Origin: Cercis canadensis
Taxonomy: Eukaryota > Streptophyta > Magnoliopsida > Fabales > Fabaceae
NCBI GenBank assembly: GCA_003255065.1
Contig: QAOA01002694.1
Span: 52,523-116,522, forward strand
Reading direction: 5' to 3'
DNA length: 64,000 bases
A program made the position numbers and the translations under genes. Positions 36,377 to 45,188 of this stretch are shown here, one piece after another (the first letter of the stretch is position 1; each line of letters begins with the position of its first letter). Under the pieces are notes generated by a model. The model did not search any database. It was not told where the DNA came from and saw only the letters and a list, made by a program, of their open reading frames with translations.

Positions 36377-37485
36377 TGAGAGTTGCAAAGTCTATTCCTA
36401 GAGGGGGGTGAATAGAAATTATTAAAATTTGTTTCTAAAAAGGGATTCAAATCATAGATTTGCTTGAGAACTGGTTCTTCTGAACTAGTTCTTACGAACT
36501 AGTTTTTTGACAAATGCCAGATTTGAATATAACGAAATAACTTAGCAAACCATATGAATACCAAAACAGAAATATATCCAGAAAATCAAAAAAGGGGAAG
36601 AGAAAGATCAACACACATGTTTATAGTGCTTCGGTTGAACATGCCTACATTCACTTCTCCCATGTTAATGGGGTTCCACTATATTTCAAGTTTATTTTTC
36701 CAAGCTTCTCCAAGCTCACCACTATATTCCATGGTTTTTGTTTCTCAAGCTCACCATGAACTCTCTCTCTCTAACTCACTAGAGATCACACTCATGGATT
36801 TCTCCCATAGAAATCCAAGATACAAAACTCAAGTGTTTTGTTGTAGCCCCAAGAAGAACTCTCTCAAAGAGTAGATGTATTACAATGAAGATATTGATAC
36901 ATGAAGAAGTATCCGAGAGTAGGAAGAAGAGGATGCAAAACTCAGCTTTTAACAATGGCTTCCTTCTCTCTCTAAAGTGTATTTCATTTCTCCTTTCTTC
37001 ATGAATGATTCGAAGCCTTGAAGTCTTCTTGCTTTATTGGCTTTCTTGTGCACATGAAGAGCTAAATGGTGAGGGAAAAGAGGAGCCACCAACTGGTTGA
37101 CTCCTTGTCAATTAGTCACAAGCCCTTTTGTCCTTTTGTCCACAAAAGTCTCTATTTGTGTAAGAAAGTAGATGAACATTCTGGAAACTTGAGCTTCTCC
37201 AAGGATGTACTTACAAAGAAACTTTCTCTTAGTCAGATATGAAAAAGGAAAACTTTGGCCCGGAGTCTAAGTGAGACTTTGTCCACGTCAGCAAACTCAT
37301 AGGTTTAACTTATAAGCAAGAACTGGTTTTGAAGAACAAGTTCTTCAAGACTTCATTGAAGATTATGCTGGATACAACTTAAAAACATAGCAAAGATTAA
37401 TAGCAACAAGACAAACAACACATATAAGAAATATCAAGATATTATTGTTATCATCAAAACAGGATCAGAGATTTGTGGGTCTAAC
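36377..37485 (-). repeat. 5' LTR of the Sirevirus
   Basis: Homologous over its length to 24794-25886. On the plus strand it begins TGAGAGTTGCAAAG and ends GGGTCTAAC, where the last base expected (A) is missing or changed at the junction with the G-run. Confidence 0.9.
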
Positions 37486-37497
37486 GGGGGGAGGGGG
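37486..37497 (+). other. Polypurine tract of Copia A
   Basis: GGGGGGAGGGGG lies directly before the 3' LTR of Copia A and directly after the Sirevirus LTR. It marks where the host element resumes. Confidence 0.8.
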
Positions 37498-37667
37498 TAT
37501 TAGAGGTTAGAGCAAGCATGCAACAACAAGCATACACGTGTTACACACATGTTTCCTTTTCAATTTTTTTGGCTATATATATATATAGCTCAGTTGTACT
37601 GTACCTATCAATCAATCTTATCAATCATTCGAATATATTTTTTTCCTTCTTTTCTGCTAGTTTGTTA
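37498..37667 (+). repeat. 3' LTR of Copia A
   Basis: Runs from TATTAGAGGTTAG to TAGTTTGTTA, matching 20204-20360, with a longer TATATA run and a small insertion near 37540. TAAAA follows at 37668. Confidence 0.88.
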
Positions 37668-37672
37668 TAAAA

Positions 37673-39222
37673 TACTATGGAGCCATTCAAACTCACAGGA
37701 ACAACAATCTCACACCCACATCTAAGATATTTCTAAAGAAAGCATGGACATTGTTAAAGATAGAGAAGAAGAAGACAACAATTCCCACCACTGTTAAACT
37801 ACATCTCCATAGGTTACAGAAGTAGACGGACTTCAATTTAGCCATACCAATGTTCCATTTATTGATTCTCAAAGTGTTCATGGATCCTCTTAATTTCGTC
37901 ACAAAAAATTCGGTAGACAGACAGACTTCTTTGAAGAGGTTATTGAACAAACTTGCCACTTCCTTGTGGCTGCCCAGTGTGTGCTGGATAATTTTTTTAT
38001 TCATAAGAAAATGCACATCTTCTCAAGTGTCGATAAGACGGTCCAGAAGAGCAATATAACTCGAAATATATTGTTGGTCGGGATAGTGACACTACTCTAA
38101 GGCAATGGTGTTCCTGAACTGAACTTCTGTTTTGTCTTCTATACATAGTTGTGGGATTCGGAAATGAGCTTTAAAAAGGTTTATCCATGGTATCATACTC
38201 AAGAATGGAAATATATTGAGGAAGTCTTTCTTCTTGAACTCTATTCCCTGATATTTTTCTTGTTTCTCGAAGGTTATCCCAGCCTCGTCCAACTTTATTG
38301 CAGTCTTGAGAAAATGAAAGCCTTCGCCTTCTCTGAGTTTCAATTGCTTATAACCACGAGGAAGTTGTGTATATCTTAACATATCTGTGAAATGTTTCGA
38401 ATGTTGGAACACTGTTGATAAGTGTATAGGATCTTGAGGTTTAAAAAAGTATTTGTAGGCAAGCTCATGAAAGCAGCAATGCTCTTCTTTCCCTTTAAGA
38501 AAATCAAGGACAAAATTCTTGTATATACAATTCTACCAGGACAAACATTGGAAGCTGATTGTCAAGTAGTAACAAGTCTCGATTTACACCTGCCATTACC
38601 AAGGCCTCAATCGAAGATCACTTTCTCCATCGAGATCGTTTACCATGCTAAGAAAGAGCCCCATGGTGAAGATAGCATCCAACAGTATCATATTCACAAA
38701 CTAATTTTCCTCTTTATCCTTGTGGTCAAAGATGAGATCATCATATTTCTTTGAATAACATATGCGAATGTCCTCTTCTTTTCCTTCAAGGTAGGCTTTA
38801 TAGGCGTACATTTTGGCCTTTCCATCGATTAAACGTCTCTCGAAACATATCCGATATTGTTCTTTATGTTTCTCCATCCACTTCAAGTTTTCTTTCTTGT
38901 GGTGAATAAGGCCAATAGAGACAAATTGTGGGGTATAGGTTACTGAATTATCTTCTTTCTGGAAACTGTGAGGAACCTTGTAGATGCAACACTCTGACCA
39001 CCACAGTGCAGATTCATGGAGGATGTCAATTTTTCGTTCAGATGGAAACATGACAACGTTAGGGGCGCTAATAGTAGATTCCACAATTTTTATAAGAGTA
39101 ATACTATTTAGCCAAACAAAATTTATCAAAATTTTGCCAAATTTACCAGGTCCTTTGGGCATCTCAATGTTTAGCTCAGCTGAAGTAGTTGTATCGTAAG
39201 GGGCACCATTACCAGATCCCAT
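37673..39222 (-). pseudogene. DUF247 (UPF0481) pseudogene
   Basis: ATG at 39222 begins MGSGNGAPYDTTTSAELNIE. After about 45 extra residues the frame reads ESALWWSECCIYKVP, YTPQFVSIGLIHHKKEN and EEDIRICYSKKYDDLIF, matching the intact gene at 54087 region by region. Downstream, in shifting frames, come the D..LLDNQLP block (about 38560-38620), KLDEAGITFEKQEK, GIEFKKKDFLNIFPFLS, FRNTIALE and, at 37693-38016, VHAFF/TM-like C-terminal text ending in the Copia A insertion point. Many stops and frameshifts make it non-functional. Copia A inserted at its 3' end. Confidence 0.88.
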
Positions 39223-39284
39223 CACAGAGGCCAACCAACATGCCTCTTCACCTATTAGTTCAGTAATTAGGCATATTATAAATA

Positions 39285-39998
39285 AGGACAAAACTTACGT
39301 AAAATTTTATAGGTATTAGTGGTACTATTCTCCTATTAAAACATAATATGTGTATTATTTTTTACAGATCTGCAGCACCACCTTGCAACCTCCCCTTGCT
39401 CCGTTCACCATCACTCTGCAACTCCTCCTTGCTCTGTTCACCACCACCAGTAAAGAACCGGCCAATTTTGGTCTTCCTCACGCCAGAACTAGTGTCAAAT
39501 TTGGTCATTCTCATGCCAAAAAATCACCTCTAACCCATTACAGATTTGTCTTTCTCCCCCACGCCGCCGATAGTCCCTCTCTCCTCTACGACCCCACCGG
39601 CAATATTAAGGCCTTTCATCTACTTCTTCCTCTACTAGTCATCGTTCCCAAACCTTGCATCATCCTCGTTGTTCTCCCTCTTTCTTTCTTTTCCTGCTAC
39701 TTGATTGTCTAAATTTTTCGAACTACTATGATGTTTCCTTTCTTCTTCTCAGGTTCTCTTTTTTGCATTGGTGATGGTGGAAATTGGGGCTTTGGTTTTG
39801 GATGGGGTTGGGAAGTTCTCGAAATTGGGGCTTTGGTTTTGTTTTGAATGGAGCAAAGGAACGGAGAAAATTGGGATAACAGAGTGAATACAGAAAGGGA
39901 GTATGAGGTGGTGTTGATGTGTAAAAAATAATACACATGTTATTTTTTAATAAGAGAACAGTACTACTAACACTTAAGAAATTTTATCTAAATTTTGT
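39285..39998. mobile_element. Mutator-like element, copy 2, with perfect target duplication
   Basis: Its terminal repeats match those of the element at 568-1805: ACAAAACTTACGTAAAATTT then TATAGG on the left, inverted on the right. ATTATAAATA flanks it on both sides (39275-39284 and 39999-40008), a 9-bp Mutator-type duplication plus one chance base. A paralogous empty site lies at 40201-40212 (CATATTATAAAT, then AATG). The interior (about 39370-39910) is different from that of copy 1, has open frames on both strands, and matches nothing I recognise. Confidence 0.75.
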
Positions 39999-40008
39999 AT
40001 TATAAATA

Positions 40009-40214
40009 ATGTGCAATTTTTACAAGAGTAATATTATTTAGCCAAACAAAATATATCAAAATTTTGCCAAATTTACCAAGTCCTTTGGGCATCTCAATGT
40101 TTAGGCTAGCTGAAGCAGTTGTATCATTGGGGGCGCCATTACCAAATCCCACCACAGACACAGAGCAAAATGCCTCTTCACCAATCAGTTCAATAATTAG
40201 GCATATTATAAATA
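40009..40214 (-). repeat. DUF247 5' module, tandem copy 2
   Basis: Matches 39088-39285, the first exon and upstream region of the DUF247 pseudogene. On the minus strand it includes upstream text CCTAATTATTGAACTGATTG, then GGAT.TGGTAATGGCGCCCC and MPKGLGKFGKILIYFVW. It ends in the upstream sequence of the next copy, so it is a head-to-tail duplication and not a separate gene. Confidence 0.8.
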
Positions 40215-40440
40215 ATGTGCAATAGTCAGAAGAGTACTGCTATTTAGCGAAACTAAAATTACCGAAATTTCGTCAAATTTACCAGGTGGGATGTTAATTA
40301 GGTCAGCTGAAGCAGTTGTCTCGTTAGGGACATTAGCAGATGCCATCGCACTTGAGTGTCAACCTCTCTTTCCCTATCAATTCAGTAATCAGACACAGCA
40401 TAAATAATGTGCAATTAACACAATCACTCACAAATTATTG
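40215..40440 (-). repeat. DUF247 5' module, tandem copy 3
   Basis: On the minus strand this copy has ATG at 40346 and reads MASANVPNETTASADL, close to the start of the intact gene (MASANGRNDTNTSDEL). Its upstream 100 bases (TGTGTTAATTGCACATTATT, GATAGGGAAAGAGAGG, TTGACACTCAAGTGCG) match those upstream of the intact gene at 54010-54086. It is therefore the closest of the three modules to the functional gene. Confidence 0.8.
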
Positions 40441-40569
40441 CATGCAAAATTGACTAATTCAAAAGTTCAAAATTTATAAGAATCCAATTGAATAAAAACA
40501 TAGTACATGGACAAAAGTTGAAAATATACATACAGTTTTTAGGACCCAAAGTGCTAAAAAGTTTGTGTN

Positions 40570-41433
40570 AAACACACCCTAAGTCTTCTTCCTAGTGTAT
40601 ATGTGGACCTTTTATTATTAATGGGTTGGTTATATTTTGTTATGACTGATTGGGTCATGTGTAGTTTCTTTGTTTAGGCTTTTCTTTATTTGATTTGGGT
40701 TTATTTATTTTGTTTTGTTTTGGGTTTTAGTTTCTGATTTTCATTTGGGCTTAAGTCATTTATATGGGCTAGTGTTGAATTTTCGTGGGCCACATTAGTG
40801 CTGATTCATTAGTCTTCATTTCAGCTTAGTTTGGTTGGGCCCTGATGTAGAACCAGCCCATTAGTTCCTTCCATGTTGAGGCTATTTCGGTTTGGGCCTT
40901 GTAATGGCCTCTTGTATATTTTTTTTATTTCCTTTGCTTCAGCATAAGCCCAGTCCAAATTTTAAAAGCCATTTATTTGTTTTTATTAAGTATTAGTATA
41001 TGTATTTTATATATAAATATCAAGATATACTAGCTTGCATGGTGTTTTTTTTTTTTTTAAGCTTTTGGTAGTTTTGTTTGTATATATTCAAATTTGACCA
41101 TTTTTCTTTAATTAATCATTAAACAATAGAATGCATTACTTCTTAGGCTTTGATTCTTTTAATTGAATTGCACTTTTTTTAATTTTTTTTTTAATTTTTG
41201 GAGTTAAGTCTATTTTTTACTTAAGAGTTATATTATTTAATGTATTTAGTTTTAGCTTTTCTTTGAGCTCATTTATTTATGACTCATGTTTTATTTTTGG
41301 CTATTGTAATTTATTTATTTGTTCTTTGCATATTGTTATTATCATGTTTATTTATCTTTTTTATATATTAATTTATTTTATCTTATTTATATTACATGTG
41401 TTATGCATTTCGTATTATACTTAGTCATTTTCC
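40570..41433 (+). repeat. First copy of an 860-bp duplication, bounded by single Ns
   Basis: From about CTAAGTCTTCTTCC to TTAGTCATTTTCC it is nearly identical to 42891-43747, with only a few base and homopolymer differences. Single Ns sit at 40569 and 41434, exactly at its edges. The sequence is part of a Tat-type LTR and has no genes. Confidence 0.85.
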
Positions 41434-41849
41434 NGAACACAAGTTTTGTACTGTTGATTTTTTACATCTTAGAAAATGGGTTAGAACAGCAGTCTTGGGC
41501 AATTTCAAGTTTTCAACTATCAAATCTCCTTGGACCCCACCCACCCCAACCCAACTTCCTTTGTTTTGAAATTATAAGAACAATTTATTAAATAAATGAA
41601 TGAGAGAAAGATAAATATGTGAAGGATCAAAGTCAGGCCAATAAATGGTAATGTGCAACCGTTTTCTCTTGTTGTGGGTTCCCTTTTATTCTACAGTACT
41701 GCATGATTGAAGGAAGTTGGGATGGTTAGTAATGGTAGTTGTAATTAAAAGTCATGAAATAAAGAGATCATAGAGATGCATATATGGCAGAGAAGTTTAT
41801 TTAATTTATTAACATATTCTTTATATTCTATAGGCAAAAGCCAATGATG

Positions 41850-41990
41850 GCGAGGGTCCAGATATATTGCCAGGTGCACAAGAAGGTTGTACAAGTGGTC
41901 ATGCTGAGTCTTTAGCAGCAACTCATGCAGAGCAACATATGGCTAGCTTTCTATGCTGTAGGTGCATCATTAACCACAAGATTTTACTAT
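41850..41990 (+). other. Possible captured exon, unrecognised
   Basis: An acceptor-like TTTATATTCTATAG is followed by an open frame [16 protein letters not shown] then [17 protein letters not shown], ending at a stop in the hairpin region. It is higher in GC than its surroundings. I do not recognise the protein. It may be a gene fragment next to the UTP14-like exon. Confidence 0.3.
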
Positions 41991-42072
41991 GCTGAAGCAC
42001 TACTATATTATCTTGAATGCAATTAAACCAATATCATTAACAATGATGCTCCTACAGCATAGAAAATCTAGG
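41943..42072. other. miRNA-like imperfect hairpin
   Basis: CTATGCTGTAGGTGCATCAT (41951-41970) pairs with ATGATGCTCCTACAGCATAG (42043-42062), one mismatch in 20. The pairing continues outward (CTAG..TTT with AAA.TCTAG) and, loosely, to TAGCAGCA (about 41913) against TGCTGCTA (about 42087). Loop about 70 nt. It has the size and shape of a plant MIR precursor, but a small MITE would look the same. Confidence 0.35.
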
Positions 42073-42469
42073 AGGCACAAATACGATGCTGCTAATTTTA
42101 GTTCAGTAGTAATCCATATCACTTTAATTTATATACCATTTCACAGAAAAGGAATGCAAAAATAAGTTTGCAAGGTAAACTTCATGCAAATATTTCCATA
42201 CTTGGAAGTGAGAAAACTAAGAAAGTATATTAGAGGATAAAAACCTTCCATGCAATGGGGAACTCTTGAATAGTAAAATTCTAGCTTTCTTTTAGATAAG
42301 TCCTCAGTTACTTGTCCTTTGAACAAGAATGATTCAATTACTTGTCAATGCTATAAATGAAACTAGATGATAAATGATAACCCTCAGAGAATCACCAAAT
42401 TTGATGCTTTATAAGCTACAAGAATTCAAGGATAACCAGTATGTCAAAGTATTGTTCTGAAGTACTTAC

Positions 42470-42601
42470 TTTAGGACGGTTAAGAGCCCCAATTGCAGTC
42501 GCTGGATTGGATTCAGGGCCAATGGGAATGCGAATGCTCTGTTCAAAAACCTCTTTGGAAGTAAAAGGGTACGCCAACGCTTTTGTATGGAGTTTCTCAG
42601 C
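42470..42601 (-). pseudogene. Isolated exon resembling UTP14 (U3 snoRNP protein)
   Basis: A 132-bp open exon of exactly 44 codons, with an acceptor ATGTTAG at 42608-42602 and a donor GTAAGTACT from 42469. It encodes AEKLHTKALAYPFTSKEVFE then QSIRIPIGPESNPATAIGAL. This resembles the C-terminal region of plant UTP14, a component of the small-subunit processome in ribosome biogenesis, which has YPF.SKEVFE.S.R.PIGPEFNP in my memory. The next expected segment (KPGVIIKP-like) is not found downstream, so it is a single stranded exon, probably carried in by a transposon, with both splice sites still good. Confidence 0.6.
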
Positions 42602-42840
42602 CTAACATATCCAAAACACAGTTTAAAACCTCCTCAATTAACTTGAATGAAAAAATAAAGCACATACAGCAAAGCAAAATAACCAGCATTGACCTAGTCA
42701 GTTGACAATCTAGGGCAACTTATACTCCAATGAAGCAAGACCAAATTGGCAACAAGATTCAAGACACTAAATCATAAAACCTGAAATTAGAGCAAGACAA
42801 CATCAAGGCTTGTTCAGGAGAAACAAGGGAACAGAAATAT

Positions 42841-44747
42841 GTGGACCTTTTATTATTAATGGGTTGATTTCTTTCTTTTAAAGTTCTTTGACTAAGTCCT
42901 CTTCCTAGTGTATATGTGGACCTTTTATTATTAATGGGTTGGTTATATTTTGTTATGACTGATTAGGTCATGTGTAGTTTCTTTGTTTAGGCTTTTCTTT
43001 ATTTGATTTGGGTTTATTTATTTTGTTTTGTTTTGGGTTTTAGTTTCTGATTTTCATTTGGGCTTAAGTTATTTATATGGGCTAGTGTTGAATTTTCGTG
43101 GGCCACATTAGTGCTGATTCATTAGTCTTCATTTCAGCTTAGTTTGGTTGGGCCCTGATGTAGAACCAGCCCATTAGTTCCTTCCATGTTGAGGCTATTT
43201 CGGTTTGGGCCTTGTAATGGCCTCTTGTATATTTTTTTTTATTTCCTTTGCTTCAGCATAAGCCCAGTCCAAATTTTAAAAGCCATTTATTTGTTTTTAT
43301 TAAGTATTAGTATATGTATTTTATATATAAATATCAAGATATACTAGCTTGCATGGTGTTTTTTTTTTTTTTAAGCTTTTGGTAGTTTTGTTTGTATATA
43401 TTCAAATTTGACCATTTTTCTTTAATTAATCATTAAACAATAGAATGCATTACTTCTTAGGCTTTGATTCTTTTAATTGAATTGCACTTTTTTTAATTTT
43501 TTTTTTAATTTTTGGAGTTAAGTCTATTTTTTACTTAAGAGTTATATTATTTAATGTATTTAGTTTTAGCTTTTCTTTGAGCTCATTTATTTATGACTCA
43601 TGTTTTATTTTTGGCTATTGTAATTTATTTATTTGTTCTTTGCATATTGTTATTATCATGTTTATTTATCTTTTTTATATATTAATTTATTTTATCTTAT
43701 TTATATTACATGTGTTATGCGTTTCGTATTATACTTAGTCATTTTCCATTCCTTTTTAGAAAATCAAAGTCCAGCGACGGATTAAGTTAGAGAATAATTG
43801 TGTTGACAATTATTTTCTAATATTCCTGAGGTGAGGGATAATTTTCTTAGTTATGCCAGAGGTATTGGTGTGGCCAATAAAATTTCCAATATCGCTTTAT
43901 CTTTTTAATTAATATTTTTCTAACATTTATTTGCTGCATTGTGATACATCTCATTACATTTCGTCATTATGTTTTTTTACCTATGCTAAATTGAGATTAT
44001 CGACGAGGGAATAATCAAAATTAGCTACAATGATAGCGATATTTTGACATTCCCGAGGTAAAGGGATTTCTCTAATTTTGCTAGAGGTACTGGTGGGGCT
44101 TGAGGTTAACTTCTGATAAAAATCTTTTTTATGCATAATTCTCTAAAAAATATTTTTATGCATAATATCATATTTTTATTTACCTTAAAATTTGGATTAA
44201 AGTACTGACGATGGAATAATTGTGGATAACTGTAATGACAACGACTCTTTGACATTTCGAAGGTGAGGAGTGTCCCTTTGGTCTTTCCAGATGTACTGGT
44301 GGACTAAAGACCTTCAATAAAAAATCTTTTTTCCACAAATCTCAAATTCATTTTCTAACATTTATAATAAATTGCATTTCATGCATTTTCTAGTTACTAC
44401 TCATAAATGTTAAAACTTGCTTATGACAGAATAGACTGGGAGATGATTGTGATGACAATCACGAACTCTACCTAATAGTCTTGAGGCATATTTTTAAGTT
44501 TCGCCAGAAGGACTGGCAGGACTTAACAAAGTATTGCTTTATTTTAAACACACTGTTAGGACCAATTTAATTCACTTTAAGAGATAACAAAAGATTAAAT
44601 AGGTAACCGTTTTAAGAATGGACGTCGTAGGATGCTAATACTTTCCCTACACATAATCAACCCCCGAATCCAAACTCTGAACGTAGACCAAATCTTTTAG
44701 GTGTCCAATCGCACCATTTCATTTGTTTAAAAATGGAATAAAACGAT
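42841..44747 (+). repeat. Tat/Ogre-type LTR (plus strand)
   Basis: The segment ends immediately before TGGTGGCGACTTC (44748-44760) and includes the typical late LTR text CCGAATCC..AACTCTGAACGTAGACC and GTGTCCAATCGCACC. The 5' edge is not certain; GTGGACCTTTTATTATTAAT occurs at 42841 and again at 42917. It includes the second copy of the 860-bp block and a four-unit tandem array. After the PBS only about 100 bp of leader remains (to about 44860), so the element is truncated. Confidence 0.65.
43767..44560 (+). repeat. Four diverged tandem units of 205-226 bp in the Tat LTR
   Basis: The landmark (T/C)CCTGAGGTGAGGG-like word recurs at 43825, 44051, 44256 and 44479. It is preceded each time by GAATAAT..TG.TGACAA-like text and followed by a GCCAGAGGTA(C/T)TGGTG-like word. 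The units are well diverged, which indicates an old internal amplification. Confidence 0.7.
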
Positions 44748-44760
44748 TGGTGGCGACTTC
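44748..44760 (+). other. Primer-binding site of the second Tat-type element
   Basis: TGGTGGCGACTTC follows the LTR. The same 13-mer is seen at 11157-11169 on the minus strand. Downstream GTTTCGCCGCTTCGCTGCGC is also typical of this element class. Confidence 0.65.
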
Positions 44761-44860
44761 ATTCTTTTGCATCATATATGCATCCTTATACTTTTTATTT
44801 TTCTCATGGGGGGTTTCGCCGCTTCGCTGCGCGCTCTTGAAAAGGGACGTTGCGACAAAG

Positions 44861-45188
44861 GGAACTTAGGGATTTGAGAATGGGGCTGTCGAAGAAGGAG
44901 AGGATTTTTTCTCATTTGTGATTTCTGAAGGGAAGAAGTGTCGACTATCGAAGAGGGTTAGGGCAAGGAATTTCAGAATGCATTATTTATCAAAACGACG
45001 TCGTTTCTTGCTACTCAGTTTGGTCCGATTTATCACCAGTTTTTCTTTATAGAAATCGAAAACCGAACCGAACCCTTCGATTTTTCAGCTAATGTAACCA
45101 AAAACCGAACCAAACCCCTTGGTCCGATTCGGTTTTTCCCGGTTCGGTCCGGTTCGATTGGTTTTACCGGTTTCCCTTACACCCCTAG
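44861..45188. mobile_element. Probable hAT-like terminus rich in CCGAACC
   Basis: Minus strand from 45188 reads CTAGGGGTGTAAGGGAAACC, followed by GGTTCGGTTTT-like words; the plus strand has AACCGAACCGAACCC at 45060. Many plant hAT non-autonomous elements have a (C/T)AGGGGTGTAA end followed by GGTTCGG repeats. The other end was not found. Confidence 0.4.

Larger units (their letters stand above)
24794..37485 (-). mobile_element. Sirevirus-like Copia retrotransposon nested in Copia A
   Basis: Two LTRs of about 1.1 kb in the same orientation bound a 10.5-kb interior (7.7 kb without the Harbinger insertion). Coding runs minus: gag, protease, integrase, RT, RNase H, then an extra reading frame. 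LTRs over 1 kb, a gag with a UBN2-type region and coiled coil, several C5 tracts (polypurine on the minus strand) near the 3' LTR and an extra 3' ORF together indicate the Sirevirus (SIRE1/Maximus) lineage. The outer flanks (TTCAT and GGGGG) do not match, so the target duplication is lost. Confidence 0.85.
20204..37667 (+). mobile_element. Copia A: Ty1/Copia retrotransposon, split by a nested Sirevirus
   Basis: Short LTRs (20204-20360 and 37498-37667), a tRNA-iMet PBS, a gag-protease-integrase-RT-RNase H order and a G-rich polypurine tract define a full-length Copia element in plus orientation. The flanking 5-bp duplication TAAAA (20199-20203 and 37668-37672) proves that the two LTRs belong together although 12.7 kb of foreign DNA separates the RNase H from the 3' LTR. 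The right flank is the 3' end of a minus-strand DUF247 pseudogene. All domains are interrupted by stops, so the element is dead. Confidence 0.9.
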
